Shown: positions 1-8,633, counted from the first letter of the stretch. The stretch: DNA of 43,961 bases from Alphaproteobacteria bacterium (GCA_030426465.1 JAUHYK010000031.1:1-43961), one strand, 5' to 3'. Translations and numbers: made by a program. The notes: generated by a model not told the origin, from the sequence alone.

Positions 1-172
1 CCTCTAGCGCCTGAAAGTGAACGCCGAGATCCGCATATTGTTCGGTGATGTTGTCACCGGCGGCGATTGGCCCACCAGTAGAATTATCGAAATCGATGAT
101 AACGGCGTGGGCGGCGCCAAAAGCCGCGATATTCGCAACAAGTGCGAAACCGAGTTGTTTGATCGTGATCAT
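1..172 (-). CDS. Secreted protein, N-terminal part only (cut by window edge)
   Basis: An open frame starts at ATG 172 on the minus strand and runs off the left end, so about 57 residues are visible. A purine-rich GGGGGA stretch lies upstream of the ATG. The N-terminus (MITIKQLGFALVANIAAFGA, then AHA) is a signal peptide with a likely AxA cleavage site. The mature part begins VIIDFDNSTGG and continues with an Ile-Thr-Glu-Gln-Tyr and a Gly-Val-His-Phe segment. That pattern is common at the start of exported PEP-CTERM-like proteins, and the next gene carries such a C-terminal signal, but the C-terminus here is outside the window. No enzymatic function can be assigned. Confidence 0.6.
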   Translation of the reverse strand, partial: MITIKQLGFALVANIAAFGAAHAVIIDFDNSTGGPIAAGDNITEQYADLGVHFQALE

Positions 173-308
173 TCAGGAATCCCCCAATACAAAAAAACAC
201 CACATTGTCCATTTATGGCGGCGCAAAGTCAAACCGTCGCCAACGCGAGACACCGGGTAAATGGCTGCAAACTGGCGGATTTTCCCGTTACAGCAGCATT
301 TAGGCGCA

Positions 309-337
309 CAAAAAAAGGCCCCGCAAAGGGCCCTTTT
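309..337 (-). terminator. Rho-independent terminator after the VPLPA-type protein
   Basis: Read on the minus strand, an AAAAGG-g-CCC arm pairs with GGG-CCTTTT around a TTTGC-type loop with one bulged base, and the stem runs into seven T residues. It lies 25 bases after the stop of the minus-strand gene at 362-1039 and separates it from the partial secreted gene at the window edge. Confidence 0.75.
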
Positions 338-361
338 GTCGTTTCCGCAGAAAGCTCTTTT

Positions 362-1039
362 TTATGCGGCTTTGTTGCGGCGGCGGCGCAAGGCCCCGCC
401 CATGGCCCCAATCCCGCCGAGCATCAAGAGGCCCGCCGCCGGCAGCGGCGTTTCGAGAACCGGGTCGATTCCACCGCCCTCGCCGCCGTCCGTGTCGAGA
501 AAGGAAAACCCGTTAAAGGCGCCGACATAGCTGTAATTGGTGCCGGCATAGTTGGCGTAATAAGTGTAATCCGTTGCAAGCGCCGTGGTGCCGCTGGCGA
601 AAAACGTCATTAACACCGCTTCGGTGAGCGGCGCAGTGGGAACGACCGCCCCCGGTTTGGCTGCAAACAGAAAGGTGAGCTTTCTGATATTGATATTATT
701 GAAAGGGATGCCGTCATCGGAGATCGTGAAGTGCACTTTCACGCCATTGACCGGCGATCTCCCATAGGCTGTGCGGCTGCTTGAGCGAAAAGTCGACATG
801 AAGACGGAATCGAACGCCCCCACATGACCGTCGATCGAATATGACGCTGACAGGATGCCGGTGTCGTCATAGTCGAGATCAAGCACCAGCAGCGCGCCTT
901 GCGCCGTCGTCCCGTCAACATACTGACCGGCGACTTTGTGAATGGTCTCGATACTCAGCGTCGCCGCCTGGGCTGCGGAACACAACGCTGCCGCAAACAT
1001 TACACCCGCCGCACTCATGGCGGTTACAAACTTACTCAT
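362..1039 (-). CDS. Exported protein with VPLPA-type C-terminal sorting signal
   Basis: This 225-residue protein has a classical signal peptide (start MSKFVTAMSAAGVMFAAALC, cleavage probably after AAQAA). Its C-terminus has the tripartite form of PEP-CTERM/VPLPA-CTERM substrates: a TPLPAAG motif, a hydrophobic Leu/Gly/Ala helix, and a basic RRRRNK tail. In known systems exosortase-type proteases recognise this tail after Sec export. The middle is a beta-rich acidic region with no motif I recognise. ATG 1039 is preferred over an upstream in-frame ATG at 1129 because a GAGAGAATGGAAG purine stretch precedes it and the signal peptide then begins at residue 1. No exosortase gene is in the window. 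Confidence 0.85.
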   Translation of the reverse strand: MSKFVTAMSAAGVMFAAALCSAAQAATLSIETIHKVAGQYVDGTTAQGALLVLDLDYDDTGILSASYSIDGHVGAFDSVFMSTFRSSSRTAYGRSPVNGVKVHFTISDDGIPFNNINIRKLTFLFAAKPGAVVPTAPLTEAVLMTFFASGTTALATDYTYYANYAGTNYSYVGAFNGFSFLDTDGGEGGGIDPVLETPLPAAGLLMLGGIGAMGGALRRRRNKAA

Positions 1040-1153
1040 ACTTCCATTCTCTCTTTCATGCTTTGATGGCGAAATCTGGGAACGCCTTAAACGCCAAACG
1101 CCGGCGCCGCCTGACGACCGATCCGGCATATGGGCGCGCTTCCCTAAAAACTT

Positions 1154-1172
1154 TCATCATTAAAATTGATGA
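1154..1172. repeat. AT-rich dyad upstream of the VPLPA-type gene
   Basis: TCATCA and TGATGA arms surround TTAAAAT in the 245-base gap between the VPLPA-type gene (start 1039) and the end of the acyl-CoA dehydrogenase gene (1285). Transcription of both genes runs leftward, so this could belong to the promoter region of the former or the 3' end of the latter. Apart from this AT-rich stretch I see nothing in the gap. Confidence 0.35.
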
Positions 1173-1284
1173 CAGCAGACTATTGAGAGAAAAATTTTAG
1201 AGCGCTGGCCGCGTCAATAAGTCCGCCAGCGCATGAGAGCGTCTCCGCGCTTAACGCTGTGCGGGCTTGAGTGCGGCATGGCCC

Positions 1285-3081
1285 TCAACTGTGCATCACA
1301 TCCGGACCGATGCGCGCCACCGCCTCCGCGCCCGCCGTCACTGCATCGGTAAGCGCAACCACCTCCGTCAGATAATTATCGGCGTAGAATTTCGCGAGCG
1401 CGATTTTAGATTCGTAATAGGCGGGGTCCTGCCCTTCATGCACCGCGATCGCCGCGGCTTTCGCGCCATGGGCGAGGTAATAGCCGCCGACCGCATTGCC
1501 GAATTGTTTGAGATAGGGCGTCGCGCCGGCGAGGACATGCGCCTGATCTTTTTTCGCCGCGTCCAGCAGCCATTCCGTAGACTGAAGAAGGGCGTCCGCC
1601 GCGCTGAGCAACCGTTCGCCAATATGAACGAGGTCGTCGCGCTTGGCGGCCTTTAACATCATCGCTTCGGAATGAATCTCGCCGATGAGTTTTTTCGCCG
1701 CCGCGCCGCCATCGCCTTGCAGCTTGCGGCCCACAAGGTCCATGGCCTGAATGCCGTTGGTCCCTTCATAGATCGCGGCGATGCGCGCATCGCGCAAATG
1801 CTGCGCCGCGCCGGTCTCCTCAATATAGCCCATGCCGCCATGCACCTGCACGCCGAGGGAGGCTACATCATTGGCGCGGTCCGTGGACCATGCTTTCGAG
1901 ATCGGCGTTAAGAGCTCCTCCATCGCTTTCGCCTCTTTGCGCGTCTTCTCGTCCGGCGCGGAATGGGCGAGGTCATAAGCAACCGCGTTGGCGTAACAGA
2001 TCGCCCGCGACGCATCGGTGAGCGTTTTCATGGAATAGAGCATGCGGCGCACATCGGGGTGTTCGTAAATCGCGATCATGTCGCCGGATTTAACGCCTGG
2101 CGCCCGGCCCTGCTTGCGGTCCTGCGCATAGGCCAGCGCGCGCTGATAAGCGCGCTCCGCGACGCCGACGCCCTGCACCCCGACATCGAGACGCGCGGCG
2201 TTCATCATCACGAACATGTTGCGAAGGCCCTTGTTCTCCTCGCCCAGCAATGTGCCGACGCACTCGCCCTTGTCGCCAAACGCCATCACGCAGGTCGGCG
2301 ATCCATGAAGCCCCATCTTTTCTTCAAGCTTGATGCAGTGCGCGTCATTGCGCGCGCCCAGCGAGCCGTCCTCATTCACATGGAATTTGGGCACCAGGAA
2401 CATGGAGATGCCGCCTGTGCCTTCCGGCGCATCGGGCAGGCGCGCAAGCACGAGGTGAACGATATTCTCCGTCATGTCGTGATCGCCATAAGTGATGAAA
2501 ATCTTCTGGCCCGAAATCCTGTAGGTCCCGTCGCCGACCGGCTCCGCCTTGGTGCGGATCGCCGAGAGATCCGAACCCGCCGAGGGTTCGGTCAGGTTCA
2601 TGGTGCCGGTCCATTCGCCCGTAACCATTTTTTCGAGATAAAGCCGTCTCTGCTCCTCGGTCGCCGCGTGCAGGATCGCCTTCACCGCGCCGGTGGTCAG
2701 CGTCGTGCCGATGGCGAACGACATGCAGGCGCCGTTGAGCGCATCGACAAGCGCCACCGCGAGCGTTGCGGGGAGCCCCTGCCCGCCCGCCTCTTCAGGG
2801 AAAGCCAGCGACGACCAGCCGCCTTCCACATACTGGGCGTAGGCTTCCTTGAAGCCCGGCGTCGTCCTGACCACGCCGTTCTCGAGCTTTGCGCCATTGC
2901 GGTCACTTTCCTCATTCAGAGGCGCGATCACGCCGTCGCAGAATTTCCCCATCTCCTCAAGGATCGCATCAACCAGATCGCCCGATAGCTCCGGAAAGGC
3001 GCCGGACTTTTCCAATGCGCCAAACCCCGCCGCATGATCGAGAATAAAACGCATATCGCGGATGGGTGTTTTGAAAGTCAT
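1285..3081 (-). CDS. Acyl-CoA dehydrogenase, DmdC-like long form
   Basis: This is a 598-residue FAD-dependent acyl-CoA dehydrogenase. It should introduce the 2,3-trans double bond into an acyl-CoA and pass electrons to electron-transfer flavoprotein. Visible family signatures are an N-terminal helical domain, the middle-domain FAD/substrate segment (MNLTEPSAGSDL, then ISGQKIFITYGDHD), a QVHGGMGYIEE motif, and the IYEGTNGIQ motif whose Glu is the usual catalytic base. About 130 extra residues at the C-terminus are typical of the roughly 590-residue subfamily containing 3-methylmercaptopropionyl-CoA dehydrogenase (DmdC). That subfamily is functionally mixed, so the substrate could be a fatty acyl-CoA rather than a DMSP product, and no dmdA, dmdB or dmdD gene is nearby. 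The gene stands alone; a CGGAG ribosome site precedes ATG 3081. Confidence 0.92.
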   Translation of the reverse strand: MTFKTPIRDMRFILDHAAGFGALEKSGAFPELSGDLVDAILEEMGKFCDGVIAPLNEESDRNGAKLENGVVRTTPGFKEAYAQYVEGGWSSLAFPEEAGGQGLPATLAVALVDALNGACMSFAIGTTLTTGAVKAILHAATEEQRRLYLEKMVTGEWTGTMNLTEPSAGSDLSAIRTKAEPVGDGTYRISGQKIFITYGDHDMTENIVHLVLARLPDAPEGTGGISMFLVPKFHVNEDGSLGARNDAHCIKLEEKMGLHGSPTCVMAFGDKGECVGTLLGEENKGLRNMFVMMNAARLDVGVQGVGVAERAYQRALAYAQDRKQGRAPGVKSGDMIAIYEHPDVRRMLYSMKTLTDASRAICYANAVAYDLAHSAPDEKTRKEAKAMEELLTPISKAWSTDRANDVASLGVQVHGGMGYIEETGAAQHLRDARIAAIYEGTNGIQAMDLVGRKLQGDGGAAAKKLIGEIHSEAMMLKAAKRDDLVHIGERLLSAADALLQSTEWLLDAAKKDQAHVLAGATPYLKQFGNAVGGYYLAHGAKAAAIAVHEGQDPAYYESKIALAKFYADNYLTEVVALTDAVTAGAEAVARIGPDVMHS

Positions 3082-3169
3082 AGGGCGCTCCGGAAAATGA
3101 ACAGGAATGGCGTTTCCGGTATTTAGGGCGCTGCCGTCCTACAAGCCAGCATGGATTGCAGACGAATCC

Positions 3170-4276
3170 CTACCCCGGATGCTGGCCGGTGACGACAAAC
3201 CGGGCGCCGGCGCCTGTGCTTTCAATGGAGATGGCGGCCCCAGCCTGTTGGGCGAAGGCCTCAACCAGATTGGAGCCAAGACTTGCGCCATTCCCATGGC
3301 TGTTTCCAGCGCTATTTTCGAAACCGCAGCCATTGTCGGCGACTGTCAGGCGCCAGTTTTCGCCGTCTTCATCGAAGCTGATGGCGACTTCGCCATCCTG
3401 CCGGTCGCGGAAGGCGTGTTTGGCCGCATTAGTAACAAGTTCATTCACCACCAGCCCGATCGCCGCCGCTTTTTCGCGCGGCATTTGCGTTTCGTGAACA
3501 TCGAGCCGGATTTTAACGTCATCGCCATTGAAGAGAGCGTCAGACAGATGCGCCGTAATCTCGGCGAGATAAGCGCGCATATCTACAAGGCTGGCCACAT
3601 CATCGCTGTTATAGCTTTCATAGAGCGATTTATGCGCGGCGGCGAAGCTGTGGAGGCGACCCGAAGCAATGTCGAGCGCTTCCTTTGCGCTGGAGCTGTT
3701 GGTGCTGCGCGACTGTAATTTGATAAAGCTTTCGACGATGGCGAAATTATTGCGCATTCGGTGATCGATTTCCCGTAGCAACAGACCGCGAGCCGTGATC
3801 TGTTTGTCGCGTTCACTGACCGCCTCGCGCACCGCCCGCCGAAAAATCTCGGCGAAAATAGCGATCACCAGCGCCGCGATCCCGTTGACGACCGTACGAG
3901 CGCCGTCGCCCGCGACTTCAAACGCGAACGATCCCTCCGCCGGTAAAACAAAATACCAAGCGAACAGAAACGATGTGAGCCACGCCGTCAGCCCCGCCTG
4001 CCAGCGGCCGAACAGGGTGGCGATCAGGATCGCCGGATAGATAAGTGAAAACGGCCCCGCCGCATGCGCCAGAAAATCAACAAAGGCGCGAGCGCCCGCC
4101 GCCGCCAGGGTGCAGGCAAGCCCAAACAGAATCTGGGAAACAAGGGGCGGCGCAAGCTCATGGAAATGGTCGGCGACATCGAAATCGCTGATTTTTCTGA
4201 GAGAGGAGCGCTGTTCTATATCAAACCTGCTACGTGCGAAGACAAAGGCATGCCGCCTTCTAGCACAAAGAAACAC
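3170..4276 (-). CDS. Membrane sensor histidine kinase, HisKA_2 type
   Basis: This 368-residue protein has about four transmembrane helices at residues 45-130, in the style of the DUF4118 sensor module, and no obvious periplasmic domain. The H-box LREIDHRMRNNF (phospho-accepting His near residue 173) is of the HisKA_2 type. The ATP-binding domain shows LVVNELVTNAAKHAF (N box) and VADNGCGF (G1 box). Such kinases in Alphaproteobacteria often feed general-stress (PhyR-like) or light-responsive pathways, but no response regulator lies beside this gene, so it is an orphan. The start is uncertain: the only early in-frame candidate is GTG at 4276, and the ATG at 4284 is in another frame. Confidence 0.85.
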   Translation of the reverse strand: MFLCARRRHAFVFARSRFDIEQRSSLRKISDFDVADHFHELAPPLVSQILFGLACTLAAAGARAFVDFLAHAAGPFSLIYPAILIATLFGRWQAGLTAWLTSFLFAWYFVLPAEGSFAFEVAGDGARTVVNGIAALVIAIFAEIFRRAVREAVSERDKQITARGLLLREIDHRMRNNFAIVESFIKLQSRSTNSSSAKEALDIASGRLHSFAAAHKSLYESYNSDDVASLVDMRAYLAEITAHLSDALFNGDDVKIRLDVHETQMPREKAAAIGLVVNELVTNAAKHAFRDRQDGEVAISFDEDGENWRLTVADNGCGFENSAGNSHGNGASLGSNLVEAFAQQAGAAISIESTGAGARFVVTGQHPG

Positions 4277-4476
4277 CGGCGCATATTAACATGGATCAAG
4301 CTCGTAAAGTCCGCATGTTTCCTGTGCCCGCACGGAGCTTTGTTCCAATCCGGTGCTAAAGCCTCGTTTCTTGGCGGCAGTCGGCGCCCGGTGATGCTAA
4401 CTTTTACCCCGGATAAAGCCGTATACTGGCGCCGGCGCCCGCGGCTATGGAAGGCGAGCCCCCATGGACAGGCTAA

Positions 4477-5181
4477 TCAAGCGGGGAGCATATCTTCGCC
4501 GGTCAGCGGCGCAGAGCTGGCTTCCGCATAATCGACACAGCGCAGCCAGGAATTCACCGTACGCGTCAGATCCGCAGACCCGACGATTTTCACATCGCCC
4601 TCGCGGATCGCCTCTTTGTAGCTGCGATGCCCGAGCCAGCAATCGGTCATGGCGCGCACGGTCGTTGTAAAATACAAATCCACATCGCGGCCGGGATCCT
4701 TGACGCAGACATCCACCGCATCACGCTGCACGACCAGCCACCAGATGCGGTCCTTGCGCATATCCTCGAACTCGAAACGCAAGGTCGTTTCATCGCCAGG
4801 CAATTTTTCGGTCGCAATGGTGCGCTCAAGATAAAGCATCAAAAGCTCGACGTCGTAATCGTCGTCGACGAGATGCTCTTTCGCCCAGCGCATGCCCCAG
4901 TCGCCGAGCCCCTTCAGCACCGGCGTCAATTCCTCGCAGGCGGACGTCGGAAAATATTCATAGGTCTTCTGGCCGGGGATTTTGCGCTTCACGATCAAGC
5001 CGTTTTCGGTCAGCGTTTTGAGGCGGCTTGTCAGGAGCGCCGGAGAAATCGTGCCGAGGCCGCGCTGGAGGGCGTTGAACCGCCGCCCTCCCATTAAAAG
5101 CTCACGGACGATCAGCAGCGTCCAGCGATCGCCAAGGAGCTCCGTCGCCTTCGCGATGGGGCAGAACTGGCCGTATTGCAT
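4477..5181 (-). CDS. HxlR-family transcriptional regulator with extra C-terminal domain
   Basis: Residues 1-100 form an HxlR-type winged helix: the FCPIAKATELLGDRWTLLIV start with its conserved Cys, then RFNALQRGLGTISPALLTSR as the recognition region. The remaining 130 residues resemble the SCP2/sterol-carrier-like ligand domain found in longer HxlR proteins (234 residues here against about 110 for the short form), so a hydrophobic ligand may be sensed. ATG 5181 is supported by AGGGGAGAG six bases upstream. The gene is divergent from the small-protein and methyltransferase genes at 5332 and 5579, and the shared intergenic region contains repeats suited to an operator. I infer that it represses or activates that pair and itself. 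Confidence 0.88.
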   Translation of the reverse strand: MQYGQFCPIAKATELLGDRWTLLIVRELLMGGRRFNALQRGLGTISPALLTSRLKTLTENGLIVKRKIPGQKTYEYFPTSACEELTPVLKGLGDWGMRWAKEHLVDDDYDVELLMLYLERTIATEKLPGDETTLRFEFEDMRKDRIWWLVVQRDAVDVCVKDPGRDVDLYFTTTVRAMTDCWLGHRSYKEAIREGDVKIVGSADLTRTVNSWLRCVDYAEASSAPLTGEDMLPA

Positions 5182-5204
5182 AGAACTCTCCCCTTTGGCG
5201 CGCC

Positions 5205-5267
5205 CTACTTCATATCAGGAAGCGGGCTACTTCAAAATCTGTAGCGCTAAGCTTCAGTCCGTGAAGC
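5205..5267. promoter_or_regulatory. Putative HxlR operator region: direct and inverted repeats
   Basis: CTACTTCA occurs at 5205-5212 and again at 5227-5234, exactly 22 bases apart, which is two helical turns and puts both on one DNA face. The second copy also forms half of an inverted repeat (GCTAC at 5226-5230, GTAGC at 5241-5245). A separate perfect dyad, GCTTCA-N5-TGAAGC, follows at 5251-5267. All of this lies between the divergent HxlR gene and the small-protein gene, so it is a plausible regulator-binding region; no binding data exist here. Confidence 0.5.
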
Positions 5268-5331
5268 ATCCCCGCCAGCGCCTGCCCCCTATGACCCGTT
5301 CATCGAAACGAGGCAACTGGAGGAACCGGCC

Positions 5332-5550
5332 ATGACTGCTCATCTTGAACGCCCTACCGCTTTTTTGGGCGCATCCCTGTCAGCATTCCGGGCGGCGCCC
5401 CGGTTCATGCGCCTGGCCGAGACTGCGAAGAAGACCGGAATCGCATCCGGACTCGTCGGTCTCGGCGCGGCGCTGCACCTCGCCTGGCATGTGCTGCCTG
5501 TCTTTCAGGCGGCGACTGCGGGCGGGCTCGTCCTTGCCTGCCATTCATAA
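5332..5550 (+). CDS. Small hydrophobic protein of unknown function
   Basis: This frame encodes 72 residues with an excellent GGAGG site seven bases before ATG 5332. The N-terminal 35 residues are amphipathic and basic; residues 36-68 are hydrophobic (Gly/Leu/Ala-rich, containing HLAWHVLP) and could form one membrane helix. It ends 28 bases before the methyltransferase start, so the two are probably co-transcribed and both are likely controlled by the divergent HxlR regulator. I recognise no family. Confidence 0.55.
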   Translation: MTAHLERPTAFLGASLSAFRAAPRFMRLAETAKKTGIASGLVGLGAALHLAWHVLPVFQAATAGGLVLACHS

Positions 5551-5578
5551 CAATCAACCAAAGAAACAGGAGAAACCC

Positions 5579-6640
5579 ATGACCATTAATGTAAACCCCA
5601 CGGAAGTTTTTGCAGGACAAGTTGTCGGCGACGTCGCCGCCGCCATGTCCGGCGTGCTGACCAGCCTCGGCCACAAGCTCGGCCTCTACCAGGCGATGGC
5701 TGGCGCGGGGCCCATCTCATCTGAAACGCTGGCGAAAAACACAAACCTCACCGAGCGCTATGTGCGCGAATGGCTAAACAACCAGACCGCCGGCGGCTAT
5801 GTGACCTTTGACCCGGCGTCGCAGACATATGAACTTCCCGATGCGCATGTGCCGGTGCTCGCCGATCCCGACAGCCCGGTCTTTCTAATCCCCGCGCTCG
5901 AAGTCGCCGCATCGCTCTGGTTTGACGAAGACAAGATCGCAACCGCTTTCCGCACTGGAGACGGCATCGCCTGGGCCGATCATCACGAGCGTTTGTTCTG
6001 CGGTTGTGAAGCCCTGTTCAAACCGGGTTACAAGGCGAGCCTCGTCGCTGACTGGATCGGCGCGCTTGACGGTGTCGCAGACAAGCTGAACCAAGGCGGT
6101 AAGGTTGCGGATATCGGCTGCGGCCATGGCGCATCTGCGGTCCTGATCGCAAAAGCCTTTCCGAAAGCGCGTGTGCATGGTTTCGACAGCCACCTTCGCT
6201 CTGTGGAAACGGCGCGCAAACGCGCCAAAGAAGCAGCGGCCGGGGACAATGTCGCCTTCGACGCGGCCACCGCAAAAAACTTTCCGGGCAAGGACTATGA
6301 TCTTGTCTGCTATATGGATTGCCTGCATGACATGGGCGATCCGCTCGGCGCCGCGCGCCACGCCCACGCCGCGCTGAAGCCCGGCGGAACCGTGCTCCTG
6401 GTGGAGCCCGCCGCCGCCGACGCCGTTGAGGACAATATAAATCCGGTGAGCCGTCTTTATTATGCGGCCTCGACGGGCGTGTGCACGCCATGCTCGAAAT
6501 CGCAGGAAGTCGGCGCTGCGCTGGGGGCGCAAGCCGGTCCGGCGCGACTGTCGGCGCTTCTGAAAGAGGCGGGTTTCGCCAGCGTCCGCATCGCGGCGCA
6601 GACGCCGTTCAATATTATCCTCGAAGCGCGCAAAGCCTGA
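5579..6640 (+). CDS. SAM-dependent methyltransferase with N-terminal winged helix
   Basis: The 353-residue protein has the layout of the Rv2258c-like methyltransferases. An N-terminal winged-helix/dimerisation segment (residues 20-90, with LTERYVREWLNNQTAGGYV) is followed by a class I methyltransferase domain from about 165. Motif I is VADIGCGHGASAVLIA, the acidic SAM ribose-binding strand ends in HGFDSH, and motif IV/V segments are DLVCYMDCLHDMGDP and LKPGGTVLLVEP. A small molecule is the likely acceptor; which one is not visible. AGGAGAAACCC precedes ATG 5579. An in-frame ORF extends far upstream, but it overlaps the small protein in another frame and shows no homology before 5579. It is the second gene after the HxlR operator region. 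Confidence 0.9.
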   Translation: MTINVNPTEVFAGQVVGDVAAAMSGVLTSLGHKLGLYQAMAGAGPISSETLAKNTNLTERYVREWLNNQTAGGYVTFDPASQTYELPDAHVPVLADPDSPVFLIPALEVAASLWFDEDKIATAFRTGDGIAWADHHERLFCGCEALFKPGYKASLVADWIGALDGVADKLNQGGKVADIGCGHGASAVLIAKAFPKARVHGFDSHLRSVETARKRAKEAAAGDNVAFDAATAKNFPGKDYDLVCYMDCLHDMGDPLGAARHAHAALKPGGTVLLVEPAAADAVEDNINPVSRLYYAASTGVCTPCSKSQEVGAALGAQAGPARLSALLKEAGFASVRIAAQTPFNIILEARKA

Positions 6641-6710
6641 GCCCGCAAGGGGGAGTGAAAACGGCGCGTCCTCTATGACGGAGGGCGCGCCGCCTGCTAT
6701 AGGGCGCGCT

Positions 6711-7661
6711 ATGACCGCGCTCGACCATAAAGACATCTCCGACGCCGTCCGCATCATCAAGAATGGCGGGCTCGTCGCCATGCCGACGGAGACAGTTTAT
6801 GGGCTCGCCGCTGACGCCACCAATGAAACGGCCGTGGCGCGGATCTTCGAGGCCAAAGGCCGCCCCCAGTTCAATCCGCTCATTATCCATGTTTCAGGGA
6901 TGGAGATGGCGAGGGACTTTGTGGAGGTTCCCCCACGCGCGCAAAAGCTGATGGCCGAATTCTGGCCCGGCCCACTGACACTGGTCCTGCCGCGAAAACA
7001 ACACAGCAATCTTTCTTTGCTGGTTTCCGCCGGTCTCGACACGGTCGGCGTCCGCATGCCCCGGCACGAGCTGGCGCAGGCGCTGATCAAGGCGATTGAT
7101 CGCCCGCTTGCGGCGCCCAGCGCCAATCGCTCGGGAAGCATCAGTCCGACCCGCGCCGAGCATGTGAGAGAGTCACTGGGCGAACGCGTCGACATGATCC
7201 TCGATGGCGGGCCCTGCCCCATCGGCGTTGAATCGACTATCGTGAAAATAGACGGTGACGCCGCCACCCTGCTGCGCCCCGGCGGCATCGCCCGTGAAGA
7301 GATTGAAAGCGTGCTCGGATGCGCGCTTTCTTCCGCCCACGGAAAGATTGAGGCGCCGGGTATGATGACCAGTCATTATGCGCCCGACGCAACAATGCGC
7401 CTGAATGCAACGGAACAAAAACCTGACGAAATCCATATCGGTTTCGGCGATGTCGCGAATGGCAAACCAACCGCTTTCAACCTAAGTGAGACAGGCGACC
7501 TGACCGAAGCCGCCGCCAATCTCTTTGCATACTTACGTGCGGCGGACCGCATGGCGAAAATGCAGGGTTTGAAAACAATCTCCGTCGCGCCCATCCCCAT
7601 GGACGGTTTGGGGGAAGCCATCAATGACCGCCTCGCCCGCGCCGCCGCGCCGCGCGATTAA
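6711..7661 (+). CDS. Threonylcarbamoyl-AMP synthase, long Sua5 form
   Basis: The protein makes L-threonylcarbamoyl-AMP from threonine, bicarbonate and ATP, the first step of t6A37 modification of ANN-decoding tRNAs in the cytoplasm. The YrdC-like domain (residues 1-200) shows GGLVAMPTETVYGLAADATN, the KGRPQFNPLIIHV motif, WPGPLTLVL and APSANRSGSISPT. The additional C-terminal SUA5 domain (about 220-316, beginning after APGMMTSHYAPD) makes this the Sua5-type rather than the short TsaC type. An upstream in-frame ATG at 6675 is less likely because residue 1 at 6711 matches the usual N-terminus. The gene converges with the methyltransferase at 7663, with one base between stops. Confidence 0.93.
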   Translation: MTALDHKDISDAVRIIKNGGLVAMPTETVYGLAADATNETAVARIFEAKGRPQFNPLIIHVSGMEMARDFVEVPPRAQKLMAEFWPGPLTLVLPRKQHSNLSLLVSAGLDTVGVRMPRHELAQALIKAIDRPLAAPSANRSGSISPTRAEHVRESLGERVDMILDGGPCPIGVESTIVKIDGDAATLLRPGGIAREEIESVLGCALSSAHGKIEAPGMMTSHYAPDATMRLNATEQKPDEIHIGFGDVANGKPTAFNLSETGDLTEAAANLFAYLRAADRMAKMQGLKTISVAPIPMDGLGEAINDRLARAAAPRD

Positions 7662-7662
7662 C

Positions 7663-8454
7663 TTACTCAGGCTTTTTGAACTTATAGAAAAAACGGTCGG
7701 TCTTGCGCCGCACTTCCGGCTCAAAAATATTCATGTCGTAATTGTCGTCTGGGTTGCGCAAAACGTCGCTTTCGCCCGCCAGCATAAACCCCGCCTCCGT
7801 CACCATTTCCAGGACCAGCGCCGGGTCGATGCGGTGCACGGAATTGCCCGCGCTTTTCGGCGAACCTGGCGTCGCCGCATGGTCGAGCACGAAGAAAAAC
7901 CCGCCGGGCTTCAAAATACGCATGATCTCTGCAAAGGCGCCCTTGTCATCGCCAAGCGCCGCGCCGCCGGGGGTGTAATAAAGATCGTGGGGGCCAAGCA
8001 GCCAGGTCACAATATCCATGGAGCCGTCATCAGCGTCGAGATTGTCAAAAGTGGATTTCGTCACACGCACATTGTCGAGCCCCGCGACGCGGGTTGTCAC
8101 CACATCGCCGAGAAAGGCGTCGAACGGCTCGGGGTTGTGCATGACAACTTCGCCCTTCGGCCCCACAAGCGGTGAGAATAGCTGCGTATAATAACCGGCG
8201 CCGCCTTCGACTTCGAAAATTTTCATGCCCGGCCGGATGTCCATATAGGCGAGCACATTGGCCGGCTTTCTCAGCGCATCATCGCCATGGTCCTCGACCG
8301 GGCGCGATGGCAGGGACAGCACCGCCGCAGCGCGCGCAGCCGGATCGTCGCCGGCCGCTGCGAGCGCATCTTCCGGAGCGCCTTCCCCGCAAGCGGCGAA
8401 AAGCATCGCCATCGCGCCAATCAGCGCGGCGTCAATTATCCTGAACCTTACCAT
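7663..8454 (-). CDS. Exported (probably lipo-) protein with methyltransferase fold
   Basis: The 263-residue product starts at ATG 8454 behind a GGGAGAGG site, not at the ORF start further upstream. Residues 1-22 are a signal peptide ending in LFAAC, a near-lipobox, so it may be an inner- or outer-membrane lipoprotein. After a short Ala-rich linker comes a class I SAM-methyltransferase-like domain: IRPGMKIFEVEGGAGYYTQL in place of the usual DxGxGxG motif I, then SMDIVTWLLGPHDLYY and ILKPGGFFFVLDH. Exported proteins of this type are widespread in Proteobacteria and annotated as putative methyltransferases. With SAM absent from the periplasm, an enzymatic role is uncertain. Confidence 0.85.
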   Translation of the reverse strand: MVRFRIIDAALIGAMAMLFAACGEGAPEDALAAAGDDPAARAAAVLSLPSRPVEDHGDDALRKPANVLAYMDIRPGMKIFEVEGGAGYYTQLFSPLVGPKGEVVMHNPEPFDAFLGDVVTTRVAGLDNVRVTKSTFDNLDADDGSMDIVTWLLGPHDLYYTPGGAALGDDKGAFAEIMRILKPGGFFFVLDHAATPGSPKSAGNSVHRIDPALVLEMVTEAGFMLAGESDVLRNPDDNYDMNIFEPEVRRKTDRFFYKFKKPE

Positions 8455-8633
8455 GAACGCCTCTCCCGCAACGTCCGGCCAGCCCGAAACTCTAAACATA
8501 GGCCGCCAGCCATGGCCCCCGTCTTTCGCAGGAGGTGATACGCCTCTTCGCCGCCGAACGCAAAAGCTACGGGCAGCTTGAACCCGTGGCGCGCGCTCAC
8601 TACACAAGGGCGAAAGCAAGCCGGACCGCCCTG

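Noticed and set aside
1963-2988. 341-codon plus-strand frame opposite the acyl-CoA dehydrogenase
   Set aside because: It is antisense to a confidently identified gene; His/Arg-rich translation follows from the codon bias of the real gene. No ribosome site.
5885-6781. 298-codon minus-strand frame across the methyltransferase and tRNA-modification genes
   Set aside because: It spans two well-identified plus-strand genes and has no recognisable domain.
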